NCBI RefSeq assembly: GCF_039543525.1
Contig: NZ_BAABJX010000016.1
Span: 51,386 to 115,385, forward strand
Origin: Algivirga pacifica
Lineage (GTDB): Bacteria > Bacteroidota > Bacteroidia > Cytophagales > Flammeovirgaceae
Reading direction: 5' to 3'
Length of the DNA: 64,000 nucleotides
Shown in pieces: positions 25,801 through 34,079 of the stretch; within the stretch, counting starts at the first letter, position 1, and every line of letters starts with the position of its first letter. Under the pieces are notes generated by a model. It did not search any database. It was given only the letters and a program-made list of their open reading frames with translations, and was not told where the DNA came from. Position numbers and translations under genes: made by a program.

Positions 25801-26701
25801 TTAATAAGGCTTTTGCTGCAGCCTCTTCTAACTTGGTATTTACAAGCGTTAAAAGCTCTTTTGGCATAGCGGTTTTCTCAAAATTGAAATCCAATGAAAT
25901 GTTTTGGCCAATGATCATCGCTCTGGGAACAATAGTGTTTTTTTGTAGCTTGTTGATGATCAGTTGTGATTTGATATTGGTTAATAGGTAGTTATGCTCT
26001 TCTTCTTCGATGACTGCCCACAGTCGGTTGACTCCTTTTGTCATTAAAGCTCCTTCAGCCCAATCTGTAAATTGTTTTAGGCTTACTCCTTTTAGGTTTT
26101 TTTCCAACGCTTGCATATTTCCAATAATTTGAGGTGTTGCCGTATTCAATACCTGTAGGGCAGTGGTCGTGCTAAACACCGATTTGTTTGTTAATGTAGA
26201 ATAGTTTGTAATGAGAGAGGCTGCTGGAGCGAGCTCCTCTATGGTCATCTGTAATACATCTTGTTCCAATGGTGTAAGATGCTCCATTTCTGTAAGGTAT
26301 ACTTTACTGCACCAGGGAAGGTCCTGAGAAAGTGCGTAAGCATCAATAGAGTCCTCGAAGTCTGATGCCTCAGAAACGTAAACAATATCTTGTATATCGT
26401 AGTAGGGTTGTAATAGGTGATCTGTTAAGAGGTAGTAAGCAACTTCAGTAGCTGAGACGGTAGTAGGAACATCGATGATCAGCGCATTGACAGGTAAAGA
26501 AGAAACCGTCAGTTCATACAAGATATGGTCTTCCGGCAAATAATCCCCCTCCCAGTTTTCGGGAAATGGATATGCTTCATCACTATGATTAGAAATGATA
26601 TGCAAGAAGTTATACTTGTTATTTAGTTCCTGAATGATACGGTTTTTCCCATCCTTGCAGGGACCGGTTAAGATAATAACTGGTATACGTTGATTCATCA
26701 T
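25796..26701 (-). CDS. CobW-like (G3E family) protein with degenerate P-loop
   Basis: From the ATG pair at 26701 the protein has about 301 residues; the frame is open 17 codons further but has a poor N-terminus. The text IPVIILTGPCKDGKNRII sits where CobW-type GTPases have a GxxGxGKT P-loop, here altered to GPCKDGKN. Then ALIIDVP, DIVYVSEASDFEDS (as in the CobW switch region), and a C-terminal block with KGVNRLWAVIEEEE...SQLIINKL that resembles CobW_C. The usual CxCC metal-chaperone motif is absent. CobW relatives load zinc or other metals onto enzymes; this one may have lost GTP or metal handling. Assignment is by overall layout. Confidence 0.5.
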   Translation of the reverse strand: MMNQRIPVIILTGPCKDGKNRIIQELNNKYNFLHIISNHSDEAYPFPENWEGDYLPEDHILYELTVSSLPVNALIIDVPTTVSATEVAYYLLTDHLLQPYYDIQDIVYVSEASDFEDSIDAYALSQDLPWCSKVYLTEMEHLTPLEQDVLQMTIEELAPAASLITNYSTLTNKSVFSTTTALQVLNTATPQIIGNMQALEKNLKGVSLKQFTDWAEGALMTKGVNRLWAVIEEEEHNYLLTNIKSQLIINKLQKNTIVPRAMIIGQNISLDFNFEKTAMPKELLTLVNTKLEEAAAKALLK

Positions 26702-26930
26702 TGCGTTTGTCTTTTGGTGAAGCCACAGAGGCCCAACATTCCCTACCGCCAAAAGTGCCGTAGAAAATCGTTTTGTTTGTTCGTTTTGTTATCGAAATGC
26801 GCTTGCTTATCAGGCATGCACGTTCAATAAACACCAAGAGGCATGGAGAAAATTCACTTATTTCTTAGAATAATGTAAATAATTATAAAGCACGCAGTCA
26901 GTTGAATCTACTATATGGCATCTAAGTACT

Positions 26931-26954
26931 GGTCGTAGCGTCCTCGCTACGACC
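26931..26954. repeat. GCGTCCACGC-core palindrome (family C), variant
   Basis: GGTCGTAGCGTCC facing CGCTACGACC, followed by the same CTGCAGCGG tail as at 23287. The centre reads TCCT in place of TCCA. It sits upstream of the CobW-like gene, in the gap 26702-27014, which has no other feature that I can support. Confidence 0.7.
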
Positions 26955-27014
26955 TGCAGCGGTTTTGCACTACATTCACAAAAAGCAATAACGTTTTAGA
27001 TAGCTAGCAAATAC

Positions 27015-27758
27015 CTATCGAAACAAATTATCACAAATAATCGCCGTAGCAATCGCCACATTCAGCGACTCCGCTCCCCCAAATCGAGGAATATTGATTT
27101 TCTGACTCACCAGCTGTTCGATTTCCTCCGAAATACCATTGGACTCATTCCCCATGACCACAATTGCTTCTTGTGGTAAAGTGGCTTTATGGATATTCTC
27201 TCCCTCCATAAATGCTCCCAATATCGGTAAGGAATCAGGCTGTGCTTTTAAGAATTCTCCAAGTTGAACATAATGGGCCTTTACTCTAGTAAACGATCCC
27301 ATAGAGGAGATAATTACCTTGGGGTTATAAAAATCTGCACAATTCTCAGAACAGATAATATTTTTTATACCATACCAATCCGCTATACGAAGGATCGTTC
27401 CCAGGTTTCCGGGGTCTCTGACATCATCTAAGGCTAACGTGATCCCACTTAGTGTCTTAGGGGTAGATTGGGTTGGGATACGTACGATTGCCAGTGCACT
27501 GTCATTGTTTTTAACATGACTTACCTGTGAGAGTTGCTTTTCGGTAGAGATATAGGTTTCAGGAATCTTCCCGAAAGCAGGATGTTGCTCAAAAGCAGGG
27601 GCATGCTTTTCTGTATAGAAAAGGGCTACTGTTTCAAGGTAGGGAGAAGACAATAATTCCTCCACACTCTTGCGGCCCTCTACAATAAATAGTTGCTCTT
27701 TCTTACGATACTTCTTTTGCTGTAAAGATCGGACGGTTTTGCTCCAACGATTATTCAA
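27015..27758 (-). CDS. TrmH/SpoU family RNA 2'-O-methyltransferase
   Basis: A 247-residue protein with an N-terminal substrate-binding part (VRSLQQKKYRKKEQLFIVEGRKSVEELL) and the SPOUT knotted methyltransferase domain: LDDVRDPGNLGTILRIADWYG (motif 1), IVVMGNESNGIS (motif 2) and IPRFGGAESLNVAIATAI (motif 3), which bind S-adenosylmethionine. Likely methylates a 2'-hydroxyl in 23S rRNA or a tRNA, in the manner of RlmB/TrmH; the target is not deducible. Cytoplasmic. The gene has no close partners. Confidence 0.92.
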   Translation of the reverse strand: MNNRWSKTVRSLQQKKYRKKEQLFIVEGRKSVEELLSSPYLETVALFYTEKHAPAFEQHPAFGKIPETYISTEKQLSQVSHVKNNDSALAIVRIPTQSTPKTLSGITLALDDVRDPGNLGTILRIADWYGIKNIICSENCADFYNPKVIISSMGSFTRVKAHYVQLGEFLKAQPDSLPILGAFMEGENIHKATLPQEAIVVMGNESNGISEEIEQLVSQKINIPRFGGAESLNVAIATAIICDNLFR

Positions 27759-27948
27759 AATAAGCGGATTTTGGTTGAAAATTGTACCACAAAAATAACC
27801 AATAATCCCACAACCTGAGTCCCATCTTAAAAAAATACAATGAAATAGAACTATTTTAAGACAGTGTGGTGTTTAATAGGTAGAGTATAGTATAAGTTGA
27901 AGCAAACTAGTTAGCCGAGTTTAAAGACCTATTCGATCTTAATTATAG

Positions 27949-27982
27949 AGAGGATGTTCTTCTTAGAACACCCTCTTTTTTT
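27949..27982 (+). terminator. Orphan terminator upstream of 28062 gene
   Basis: AGAGGATGTTCT (27949-27960) pairs with AGAACACCCTCT (27965-27976), one mismatch, followed by T7. No plus-strand gene precedes it, so it ends a short RNA or is an attenuator in the leader of the 28062 gene. The remaining 27759-28061 shows no gene. Confidence 0.75.
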
Positions 27983-28061
27983 GTGGATGATTTTTAAAAT
28001 CTAATTTTGTCTTGCCTATCATCTAATTTGTCTTTGAATAAATTGAAAACCTAAATACAAG

Positions 28062-28343
28062 ATGAGAAGAATTTTAATAGGAAAAACGGAATATATTTTT
28101 GAAACACCCTTGTCACTGAAGATCACGGAATTGGCTAAAAGGGAGGAGGAACGTTTGCCTGCTTATTTGTATTTTTACTTGGGAAATTATAACTATGAAG
28201 CTTATCTTCCTGAAGCCTATCAGGAGAGCCGATACTTAGTGATGGAAGATAAAGTTATACTCACGGATCGTTTAGAAACGAATGCGGAAGGAATTCAAGT
28301 GGATTGGGTGCTGGACTGGACGACAGTGGATAGTGAACAGTGA
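28062..28343 (+). CDS. Hypothetical small protein (93 residues)
   Basis: A small cytoplasmic protein beginning MRRILIGKTEYIFETPLSLKITELAKREEERLPAYLYFYLGNYNYEAY. It has an orderly mix of strands and helices, no signal peptide or membrane segment, and no family that I recognise. Its last residues, VDSEQ and the stop, are encoded by the first units of the AGTGAAC heptamer array, suggesting that the array has remodelled the gene end. A terminator lies 80 bases upstream. Confidence 0.55.
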   Translation: MRRILIGKTEYIFETPLSLKITELAKREEERLPAYLYFYLGNYNYEAYLPEAYQESRYLVMEDKVILTDRLETNAEGIQVDWVLDWTTVDSEQ

Positions 28344-28484
28344 GCAATGGGCAGTGAACAGTGAACAGTTAATCGTGAGCGATAGTCGTAAACAATTGAA
28401 AATTAATAATTGAAAATTATATACCACTACCCTCTCAATGATACACGAAAGTATCAATTTTCTCACTGCTCACTGCTCACTGCT
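28327..28484. repeat. AGTGAAC / GCTCACT heptamer inverted array
   Basis: AGTGAAC-type units (28327-28366), AATTGAA-type units (28393-28420) and then CTCACTG units (28461-28484). The array ends on the base before the smc stop codon and starts inside the 28062 gene. Confidence 0.8.
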
Positions 28485-31400
28485 CTAGTCCGTAAACCCT
28501 TCCAAATCCGGCGCATTACGGATATCTACCGGCACGACAGTAGTGACACCCTGTTCAATCATCGTTACGCCATAGATTACATCCGTACTAGCCATGGTAC
28601 GCTTGTTATGTGTCACAATGATAAACTGCGAACGCTCGGAGAACTTCTGGATAATCTTGGTGAACTTACCCACGTTGGCGTCATCCAATGGGGCATCTAC
28701 CTCATCGAAGATACAGAATGGTGCTGGTTTCAATAGGTAGATAGAGAACAGAAGGGCCGTAGCGGTCAAGGTCTTTTCTCCACCAGAAAGCTGGTTGATG
28801 GTCAGTGGACGCTTTCCTTTTGGTTGGGCCATGATCTCAATCTTGCTTTCCAAAGGATCATCAGGATCAGCCAGGCGAAGGTCGCATTTATCTTCCTCGG
28901 TAAAGAGCGAACGGAACACCTCCATAAAGTTGGCCTTGATCTCCTCAAAGGCTTTCAGGAAGTTTTCTTTAGCCACGGCATCAATTTCAGCAATGGTCTT
29001 TTCCAGAGATTCTCTGGCAGTGAGCAGGTCATTTTTTTGCTCGGTAATAAAGTCATTACGTTCCTTGATCTCATCATAGGCTTCAATGGCCGTATGGTTG
29101 ACAGGACCAATGCGCTCTAACTTGACTTTAAGGTCTTTTACCAAAGCATCTAATTCTGCAACACTTTTCTCTTCCAGAGGGTTTTCTTCTTCCCCTTGCT
29201 TATGGGCAATTTCTTCCAAGTCCAAATCAAATTCTACAGCCATTTTTTCCTTGATGGAAGTCAATGAAAGTCGGATTTCATTCAGACGGTTGTTGAGGTC
29301 CATTTTACGTTGTTGGCTATCCTCTTTTTTATGCTGAAACTCCCGGATCTTTTTCTCAATATCATTGATCTTGACCTTGGCTTGATGCAGGATAAGTTCT
29401 GCCTCTTTAACGCCTTCCTCAATCGTGAGTTGCTCGTCTTGAAGACTTTGGGTCAGTTCATCACTTTCCTCATCAATGTTTTCTACTCTTTCCAGCTCCA
29501 TTTTGACTTTCCCCAATTCCTCCATATTACTCTGGATCTTGGCTTCTCCCTTAATAAAGGCAGACTCCTTAAAGGAAATCTCATTTTCCATACTTTCCAC
29601 CTGATTCTGTTGCTGGTGGAACTGTATGTTTTGCTGGTTATATTGTGCCGAAAGCTGTGTGTAGCGATTATTTTCCTCTTCGTACTCGTCTTGAATATTT
29701 TCTAATTGCTCCTGAAGGATTTCAAGTTCCTCTTGCTCTCCAGCGACCCTAGGACCGTTCTCCGTCACAATACGCTCTGCTTCCGCCAGTCGATCCATGA
29801 TCTCATCCCTTTTGTTTTCACTTTCCATCAGGAACTTGGAAAACTCTTCTTTCTGGGTCTGAATCTTGATGATCTCCTGATTAATCAGTTGAAGGTCATT
29901 TTTCGCTTTCTCCACATCGGATTTATAGGATACATCCTGTAGCTTGCGCAACTCTTCATTGAGGTCAAAGAGTTTTTGGTTTTGAATCTCAATCTCCTTG
30001 GATAGTGCTTCGATCTCTTCTTCCAGCTTCTTCAGGTTTTGTACTCTACCCATTTTCTTGCCTTCAAAAGAACCTACGGAACCTCCCGTGATCGCAATGC
30101 TCTTACGGATTGCACGACCATTCTTGGTGACCAATACCACATCATCCATCGCGGGAAGGTGGTTTTGGTTACGCGTGACGATATAGACGTTATGCAACAT
30201 GAAGTTGATCAGGTCCGCATGCTTGTCGGTAAACTCAACCACATCCAAAGCGTGTACGGCATCTTGTATGGCTTTTCGAGGAGCGGCCTGAAACCCTTTG
30301 AACTTATTCAAAAGCAGGAAGTTCGCTTTTCCTTTGCTAGCCTCTTCCAATACATTGACTGCTTGCCATGCTTCTTCCTCTGAGGAAAGAATAAAGTAGT
30401 TGAGGTAAGGTGTTAAATATCCTTCGATCGCCGTTCTATATTCTTCGTCACAGTTCAGGATATCGGAAAGGAGAGGGGCATCCTTGGCAAAATCGGTATG
30501 TTGCTTCAAGTACTTGATTGCCTCCGGATAGCCTTCCATATTTTCTACCATGGATTTGGTCAGCTCAAACTCATTTTGCTTGGCATCACGGCTACGTTGA
30601 TTCTGAACCAGCGCATCTTTGAGTTGCTCTCTTTCTCCTTGAAGCCTTGCAATGTTACTCTCATGTTGCAACTGCTTTTCCTCTGCGAATCGAAGTTCAT
30701 CTTCAAATTCACTCTTCTCGGCTTGTAGCTCAAGGAACTTGCGATCAAACTCCTGTACACTCGCACTTTTTTCGGAAGTGGAAGAATGTTCTCTCTCTAG
30801 TTCCTGTTTAAGAGCTGAAAGTTGTACTTCATTGATTTCCACACTCTTTTTCAATTGAAAAACAACCGTTTCCTTGGCTTTGTGTCGACTGTCCAGATCG
30901 GTCAATTGTTCCTTGAGGCGCTGTACTTTTTCTTTTTGCGCTTCGTAGCCTTCCTCATGATTTTTGAGTAGGTACTCGGTTTCACTCAACATGCGTTGGG
31001 TAGAGTGCAACTGTGTCTTGAGCGCGTTCAGGCTTATATTTACCTGCTCATTGGTTTCTTTTTCATCTTGAATCTGCTGTACCAACACTTCTTGGCGGTC
31101 TTCCAGGAACTTGCGTCTTTCTCCTTTCATCTTACGTTCGCTGTCAATTTGGCGAATCTTGAAGATGTGTTCGTTTAGGGTCTTTTGACGAGTAGAAAGG
31201 AGTTGTTCTTTTTGGAAAATAGCTTCCTTTTCCTGCTCTAGCTGCAGTTCCATTTCTGCGACCTGCTTGGCAATAGAGCCTGTGCTACTATTTTCATTTT
31301 GAAGTTCATCATTGAGACGCTCCATCTCATCCAGCTGAGCGGTAACGGATTTCTTCGCCAATACAATGCTGGCATCCTTATATTCATGCTTCAGTTTAAG

Positions 31401-32045
31401 GTAACGACGGGCCTGCTTGGCTTGTCGTTCCAGGGAGCGCATATTTTTCTCGATCTCATGTAAAAGATCTTCTACACGCTCTAAATCAGCATCCGTATCC
31501 TTTAGCTTCTTGAATGTTTCCTTTTTTCTCTTCTTGAACTTGGAAATCCCTGCTGCTTCTTCAAAAAGTGTTCGACGGGAGTTGTTGACGTCATTCAGGA
31601 TCTCGTCTACCATCTTCAGCTCAATGATGGCATAGCTATCCGGGCCGATCCCCGTATCCAGGAATAATCCCTGAATATCCTTTAGACGGCAGGGTACGCC
31701 ATTCAGAAGGTACTCCGCTTCTCCCGAGCGGTAATAACGTCTGGCAATCGTTACCTCAGTATATTCAGTAGGAAGGAGTCCACGATTATTCAAAAAAGTA
31801 AGGGAGACCTCAGCCATCTGCAGCGGCTTGCGCTTACGGGTACCATTGAAAATGATGTTATCCATCTTTTCCGAGCGAAGGGCACGTGTACGTTGCTCTC
31901 CCAGTACCCAACGGATAGAGTCTACCACATTGGATTTTCCACTACCATTAGGGCCTACTACCGCCGTGATCCCCTTATCAAAGTTGAGGGTGACCTTGTC
32001 GCCAAAACTCTTGAAGCCCTTAATTTCCAGTTTGCTTAGCAGCAT
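28485..32045 (-). CDS. smc: Chromosome segregation protein SMC
   Basis: The 1186-residue protein has the standard SMC plan. N-terminal head: MLLSKLEIKGFKSFG and Walker A GPNGSGKS (31-38). A coiled coil runs from about 165 to 500 with charged heptads, the hinge lies near 510-670 (LLSDILNCDEEYRTAIEGYLTPYL, and GxxGG-like GGSVGSFEG), and a second coiled coil follows to about 1010. C-terminal head: signature LSGGEKTLTATALLF (about 1087) and Walker B FCIFDEVDAPLDDAN. It binds DNA as a dimer and, with ScpA/ScpB, organises and segregates the chromosome. scpA and scpB are not in the window. The array after it and a TATATTTG promoter before it suggest a single-gene unit. Confidence 0.97.
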   Translation of the reverse strand: MLLSKLEIKGFKSFGDKVTLNFDKGITAVVGPNGSGKSNVVDSIRWVLGEQRTRALRSEKMDNIIFNGTRKRKPLQMAEVSLTFLNNRGLLPTEYTEVTIARRYYRSGEAEYLLNGVPCRLKDIQGLFLDTGIGPDSYAIIELKMVDEILNDVNNSRRTLFEEAAGISKFKKRKKETFKKLKDTDADLERVEDLLHEIEKNMRSLERQAKQARRYLKLKHEYKDASIVLAKKSVTAQLDEMERLNDELQNENSSTGSIAKQVAEMELQLEQEKEAIFQKEQLLSTRQKTLNEHIFKIRQIDSERKMKGERRKFLEDRQEVLVQQIQDEKETNEQVNISLNALKTQLHSTQRMLSETEYLLKNHEEGYEAQKEKVQRLKEQLTDLDSRHKAKETVVFQLKKSVEINEVQLSALKQELEREHSSTSEKSASVQEFDRKFLELQAEKSEFEDELRFAEEKQLQHESNIARLQGEREQLKDALVQNQRSRDAKQNEFELTKSMVENMEGYPEAIKYLKQHTDFAKDAPLLSDILNCDEEYRTAIEGYLTPYLNYFILSSEEEAWQAVNVLEEASKGKANFLLLNKFKGFQAAPRKAIQDAVHALDVVEFTDKHADLINFMLHNVYIVTRNQNHLPAMDDVVLVTKNGRAIRKSIAITGGSVGSFEGKKMGRVQNLKKLEEEIEALSKEIEIQNQKLFDLNEELRKLQDVSYKSDVEKAKNDLQLINQEIIKIQTQKEEFSKFLMESENKRDEIMDRLAEAERIVTENGPRVAGEQEELEILQEQLENIQDEYEEENNRYTQLSAQYNQQNIQFHQQQNQVESMENEISFKESAFIKGEAKIQSNMEELGKVKMELERVENIDEESDELTQSLQDEQLTIEEGVKEAELILHQAKVKINDIEKKIREFQHKKEDSQQRKMDLNNRLNEIRLSLTSIKEKMAVEFDLDLEEIAHKQGEEENPLEEKSVAELDALVKDLKVKLERIGPVNHTAIEAYDEIKERNDFITEQKNDLLTARESLEKTIAEIDAVAKENFLKAFEEIKANFMEVFRSLFTEEDKCDLRLADPDDPLESKIEIMAQPKGKRPLTINQLSGGEKTLTATALLFSIYLLKPAPFCIFDEVDAPLDDANVGKFTKIIQKFSERSQFIIVTHNKRTMASTDVIYGVTMIEQGVTTVVPVDIRNAPDLEGFTD

Positions 32046-32085
32046 AAATTCTCTACGGTTTAAAAAGTGATCCGAAACGGAAGAT

Positions 32086-32093
32086 CAAATATA
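32086..32093 (-). promoter_or_regulatory. Candidate smc promoter, -7 box
   Basis: TATATTTG on the minus strand at 32093-32086 matches TAnnTTTG exactly and lies about 41 bases before the smc ATG. A clear -33 box was not found. Confidence 0.45.
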
Positions 32094-32159
32094 ACTGAAA
32101 TATTAAAAAATTGAAGATTTAGAAGGGGAGAGTGTGTGGGAAAATATTTGGGGGATGAA

Positions 32160-32354
32160 TTATCTCAAAACCTCCACATCCCATCCATCGATCCCTTTCG
32201 CATCTGTGCTAAAGTTCACGCCAATCCCCACAAGAGTTTTTCCACTTTGGCCAAATTTCTCCAGATAGCCTTTACTTTTAATTTGTTCCATGGCCATACT
32301 AACGGTTTTATTGAACTTGAACTCAAAGCAGTAGACATGGGAGTCTAGGCTTAA
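32160..32354 (-). pseudogene. C-terminal remnant of a PD-(D/E)XK nuclease / AAA-ATPase (DUF1703-type) gene
   Basis: A 64-codon minus-strand frame reads DSHVYCFEFKFNK, then AMEQIKSKGYLEKFG and GIGVNFSTDAKGIDGWDVEVL, then a stop. This is the end of the common Bacteroidota family with an N-terminal AAA-type ATPase and a C-terminal PD-(D/E)XK domain (FEFK carries the E-x-K). Everything upstream is missing: a TGA sits just before it and the LPP20-like gene overlaps its start by four bases. A decayed remnant. Confidence 0.72.
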
Positions 32355-32803
32355 TCAAAAAGCTCCTCCACCTTCTTCTTTTCTACCTCCAAAACCACAT
32401 GCGCATGATAGGTCGTAATCCAATTGATAGTATCTTCCTCTACGTACAACTCAAAGTCTTTTTCAGCAGCTTCTCTTAAGGTAACGCTTGAACTCGAAAT
32501 CTTTACATTGCCCTTTTTTGAAACACTTTGTTGGATTTGCTCCGCCAGTTTTCTTTGGGCGTCGGTACGGGCTTTTAGGGTAGCAGTACGTTCTGACTGT
32601 GAACTACCAGTCCCTACTGCTCGATAGTATTTTTTATTGGTCTGATATTTTTTTCCTTGAAAGGGGAGGGAGGACTCTACGACCTCCTCTTGTGGAGCAG
32701 AAGATTCATTAGAAGGTTGCTCTTGGGCGAATGAGGTAAGTGGTAAACAAAGTGTTATCGCTATAGATAAAAGGTGCTTTGAAATAGAGTTACAGATTAA
32801 CAT
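32351..32803 (-). CDS. LPP20-like exported protein
   Basis: A 150-residue protein with signal peptide to about residue 27 (TSFAQ). Residues 58-95 hold the LPP20-type block YYRAVGTGSSQSERTATLKARTDAQRKLAEQI, followed by a helical and strand region (ISSSSVTLREAAEKDFELYVEED, HVVLEVEKKKVEELF). It is paralogous to the 199-residue protein at 38383, which shares KARTDAQRKLAE and the ending VVLEMDK/VVLEVEK. LPP20-domain proteins are envelope-associated in many bacteria; function unknown. It lies at the edge of the exported caspase gene group and points away from it. Confidence 0.75.
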   Translation of the reverse strand: MLICNSISKHLLSIAITLCLPLTSFAQEQPSNESSAPQEEVVESSLPFQGKKYQTNKKYYRAVGTGSSQSERTATLKARTDAQRKLAEQIQQSVSKKGNVKISSSSVTLREAAEKDFELYVEEDTINWITTYHAHVVLEVEKKKVEELFD

Positions 32804-33199
32804 GATTAGTGGATTTAGCGTGTAGCAAATACTATATAATAAATGACAAATAACATGAGTAGATCGGCGTATTCCAAATATTATATAGTGTTTCAGGTTT
32901 ATCCTGTCGGAGTCTACAAAATACTATATCGTTTATAAATAATAAGCGATATATATCGGAGAATTCGTCTCGTTAGATGAAAGATAAAAATTAGGCCAAG
33001 TCGATAGTGGTTTCTTCGCTTGATATCTTTACGATTATTTGCAATAATGCAGTTGAATGTTTTATTTTTACAATCATTTGTACTTAATCTGCTTTTAGAG
33101 GATTTTATTTACTCTACCCTTGAATGGAACGTAAAGTATATTGGTACTCCATTAACTGACGAACTAAAACTAAGATTTACATAAATCAATAATTATAAG
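32804..33199. promoter_or_regulatory. Divergent gene-free region
   Basis: 396 AT-rich bases separate the LPP20-like gene (minus) from the 33200 gene (plus). No gene or clear terminator is visible. The words ATACTATATAATAAA and AATACTATATCGTTTATA occur twice in slightly different forms (about 32826 and 32926), which could be promoter or regulator sites; I cannot assign them. Confidence 0.4.
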
Positions 33200-33967
33200 A
33201 TGAGAAAAAGAATCCTTGGTGTGTTATGCCTGCTGTCCTTTGCCTTTACGGTACAGGCTCAAAAGGTATTGAACTTAGCAACAGATAGTGTAGGAGGGCA
33301 GATTGTAGTCAAGTATGATTTGCAACCACGTTTGAGTGAAAAAGAAGACTATGAAGTGTCCTTGTATTACATTACTGAGGATGATAATACGGTAGAAGCA
33401 AAAGGTGTAAGAGGAGCAGTAGGGAAGGTAAGCCCTGGGTCAGGGAATCTTATTTACTGGAAACCAGAAGAAGACCTGGATGAGTATCGTGGTAATATCC
33501 GTGTCATGGTAGAGGCAAAGCAAAATTATTCACCTATCATGCCTTTGGCAAATAAAGGTATGAGAACAAAGTTCAAGAAGAAAAAGCCAAAGCAACTAAA
33601 ATTATCTTGGATGGGAGGTGGTAATCTCAGTAAGTATAAGGTATATGCAGACCTTTACAAAAATGGAAGATTGGTCAAAGAGGGAGTTGCTGAAGCCAAT
33701 GCGACTGACCACCAGATGATGTTGAGTACTCCAACTGATAAAGGAAGTAAATACCAGTATCGCTTGAGAGATGAGAAAGGAATTATAGTAGCAGGGACGC
33801 CGGAGTTTAAGGTCAAAGGCAGTGGTGCTTTTGGAAAGGTATTGTTGTTGGGTGCTGCAGGGGCCGTTGCAGGCGTTGTGCTAACATCAGGTGGTGATGA
33901 TATAGATGAGCCTGAACCAGGGCCTAATGCATTGCCTGATCCTCCATTTGATCCAACGGGCTTCTAG
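33200..33967 (+). CDS. Exported Ig-like protein with C-terminal membrane anchor
   Basis: A 255-residue protein. Signal peptide to about residue 20 (TVQAQ). The middle (residues 25-110) is beta-rich and reads like the Ig-like module found beside formylglycine- or caspase-linked Bacteroidota proteins (VVKYDLQ, YEVSLYYITEDD, VSPGSGNLIYWKPEEDLDEYRGNIRVMVEA). Residues 210-232 (GKVLLLGAAGAVAGVVLTSGG) are a membrane anchor, followed by an acidic Pro-rich tail (DEPEPGPNALPDPPFDPTGF). The C-terminal tail would face away from the Ig module. It opens the plus-strand side of the caspase/LPP20 group with the next gene 112 bases on. Confidence 0.7.
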   Translation: MRKRILGVLCLLSFAFTVQAQKVLNLATDSVGGQIVVKYDLQPRLSEKEDYEVSLYYITEDDNTVEAKGVRGAVGKVSPGSGNLIYWKPEEDLDEYRGNIRVMVEAKQNYSPIMPLANKGMRTKFKKKKPKQLKLSWMGGGNLSKYKVYADLYKNGRLVKEGVAEANATDHQMMLSTPTDKGSKYQYRLRDEKGIIVAGTPEFKVKGSGAFGKVLLLGAAGAVAGVVLTSGGDDIDEPEPGPNALPDPPFDPTGF

Positions 33968-34079
33968 TAGGATGTAAGGATTATAGGAGGGGGTATAAGT
34001 AGATCATTGTTTTCTCCTTTTTCTTTATTGTCAAACGATCATTTGGCCCGTAAGTGACCATTTATACCATGTTGAATGA

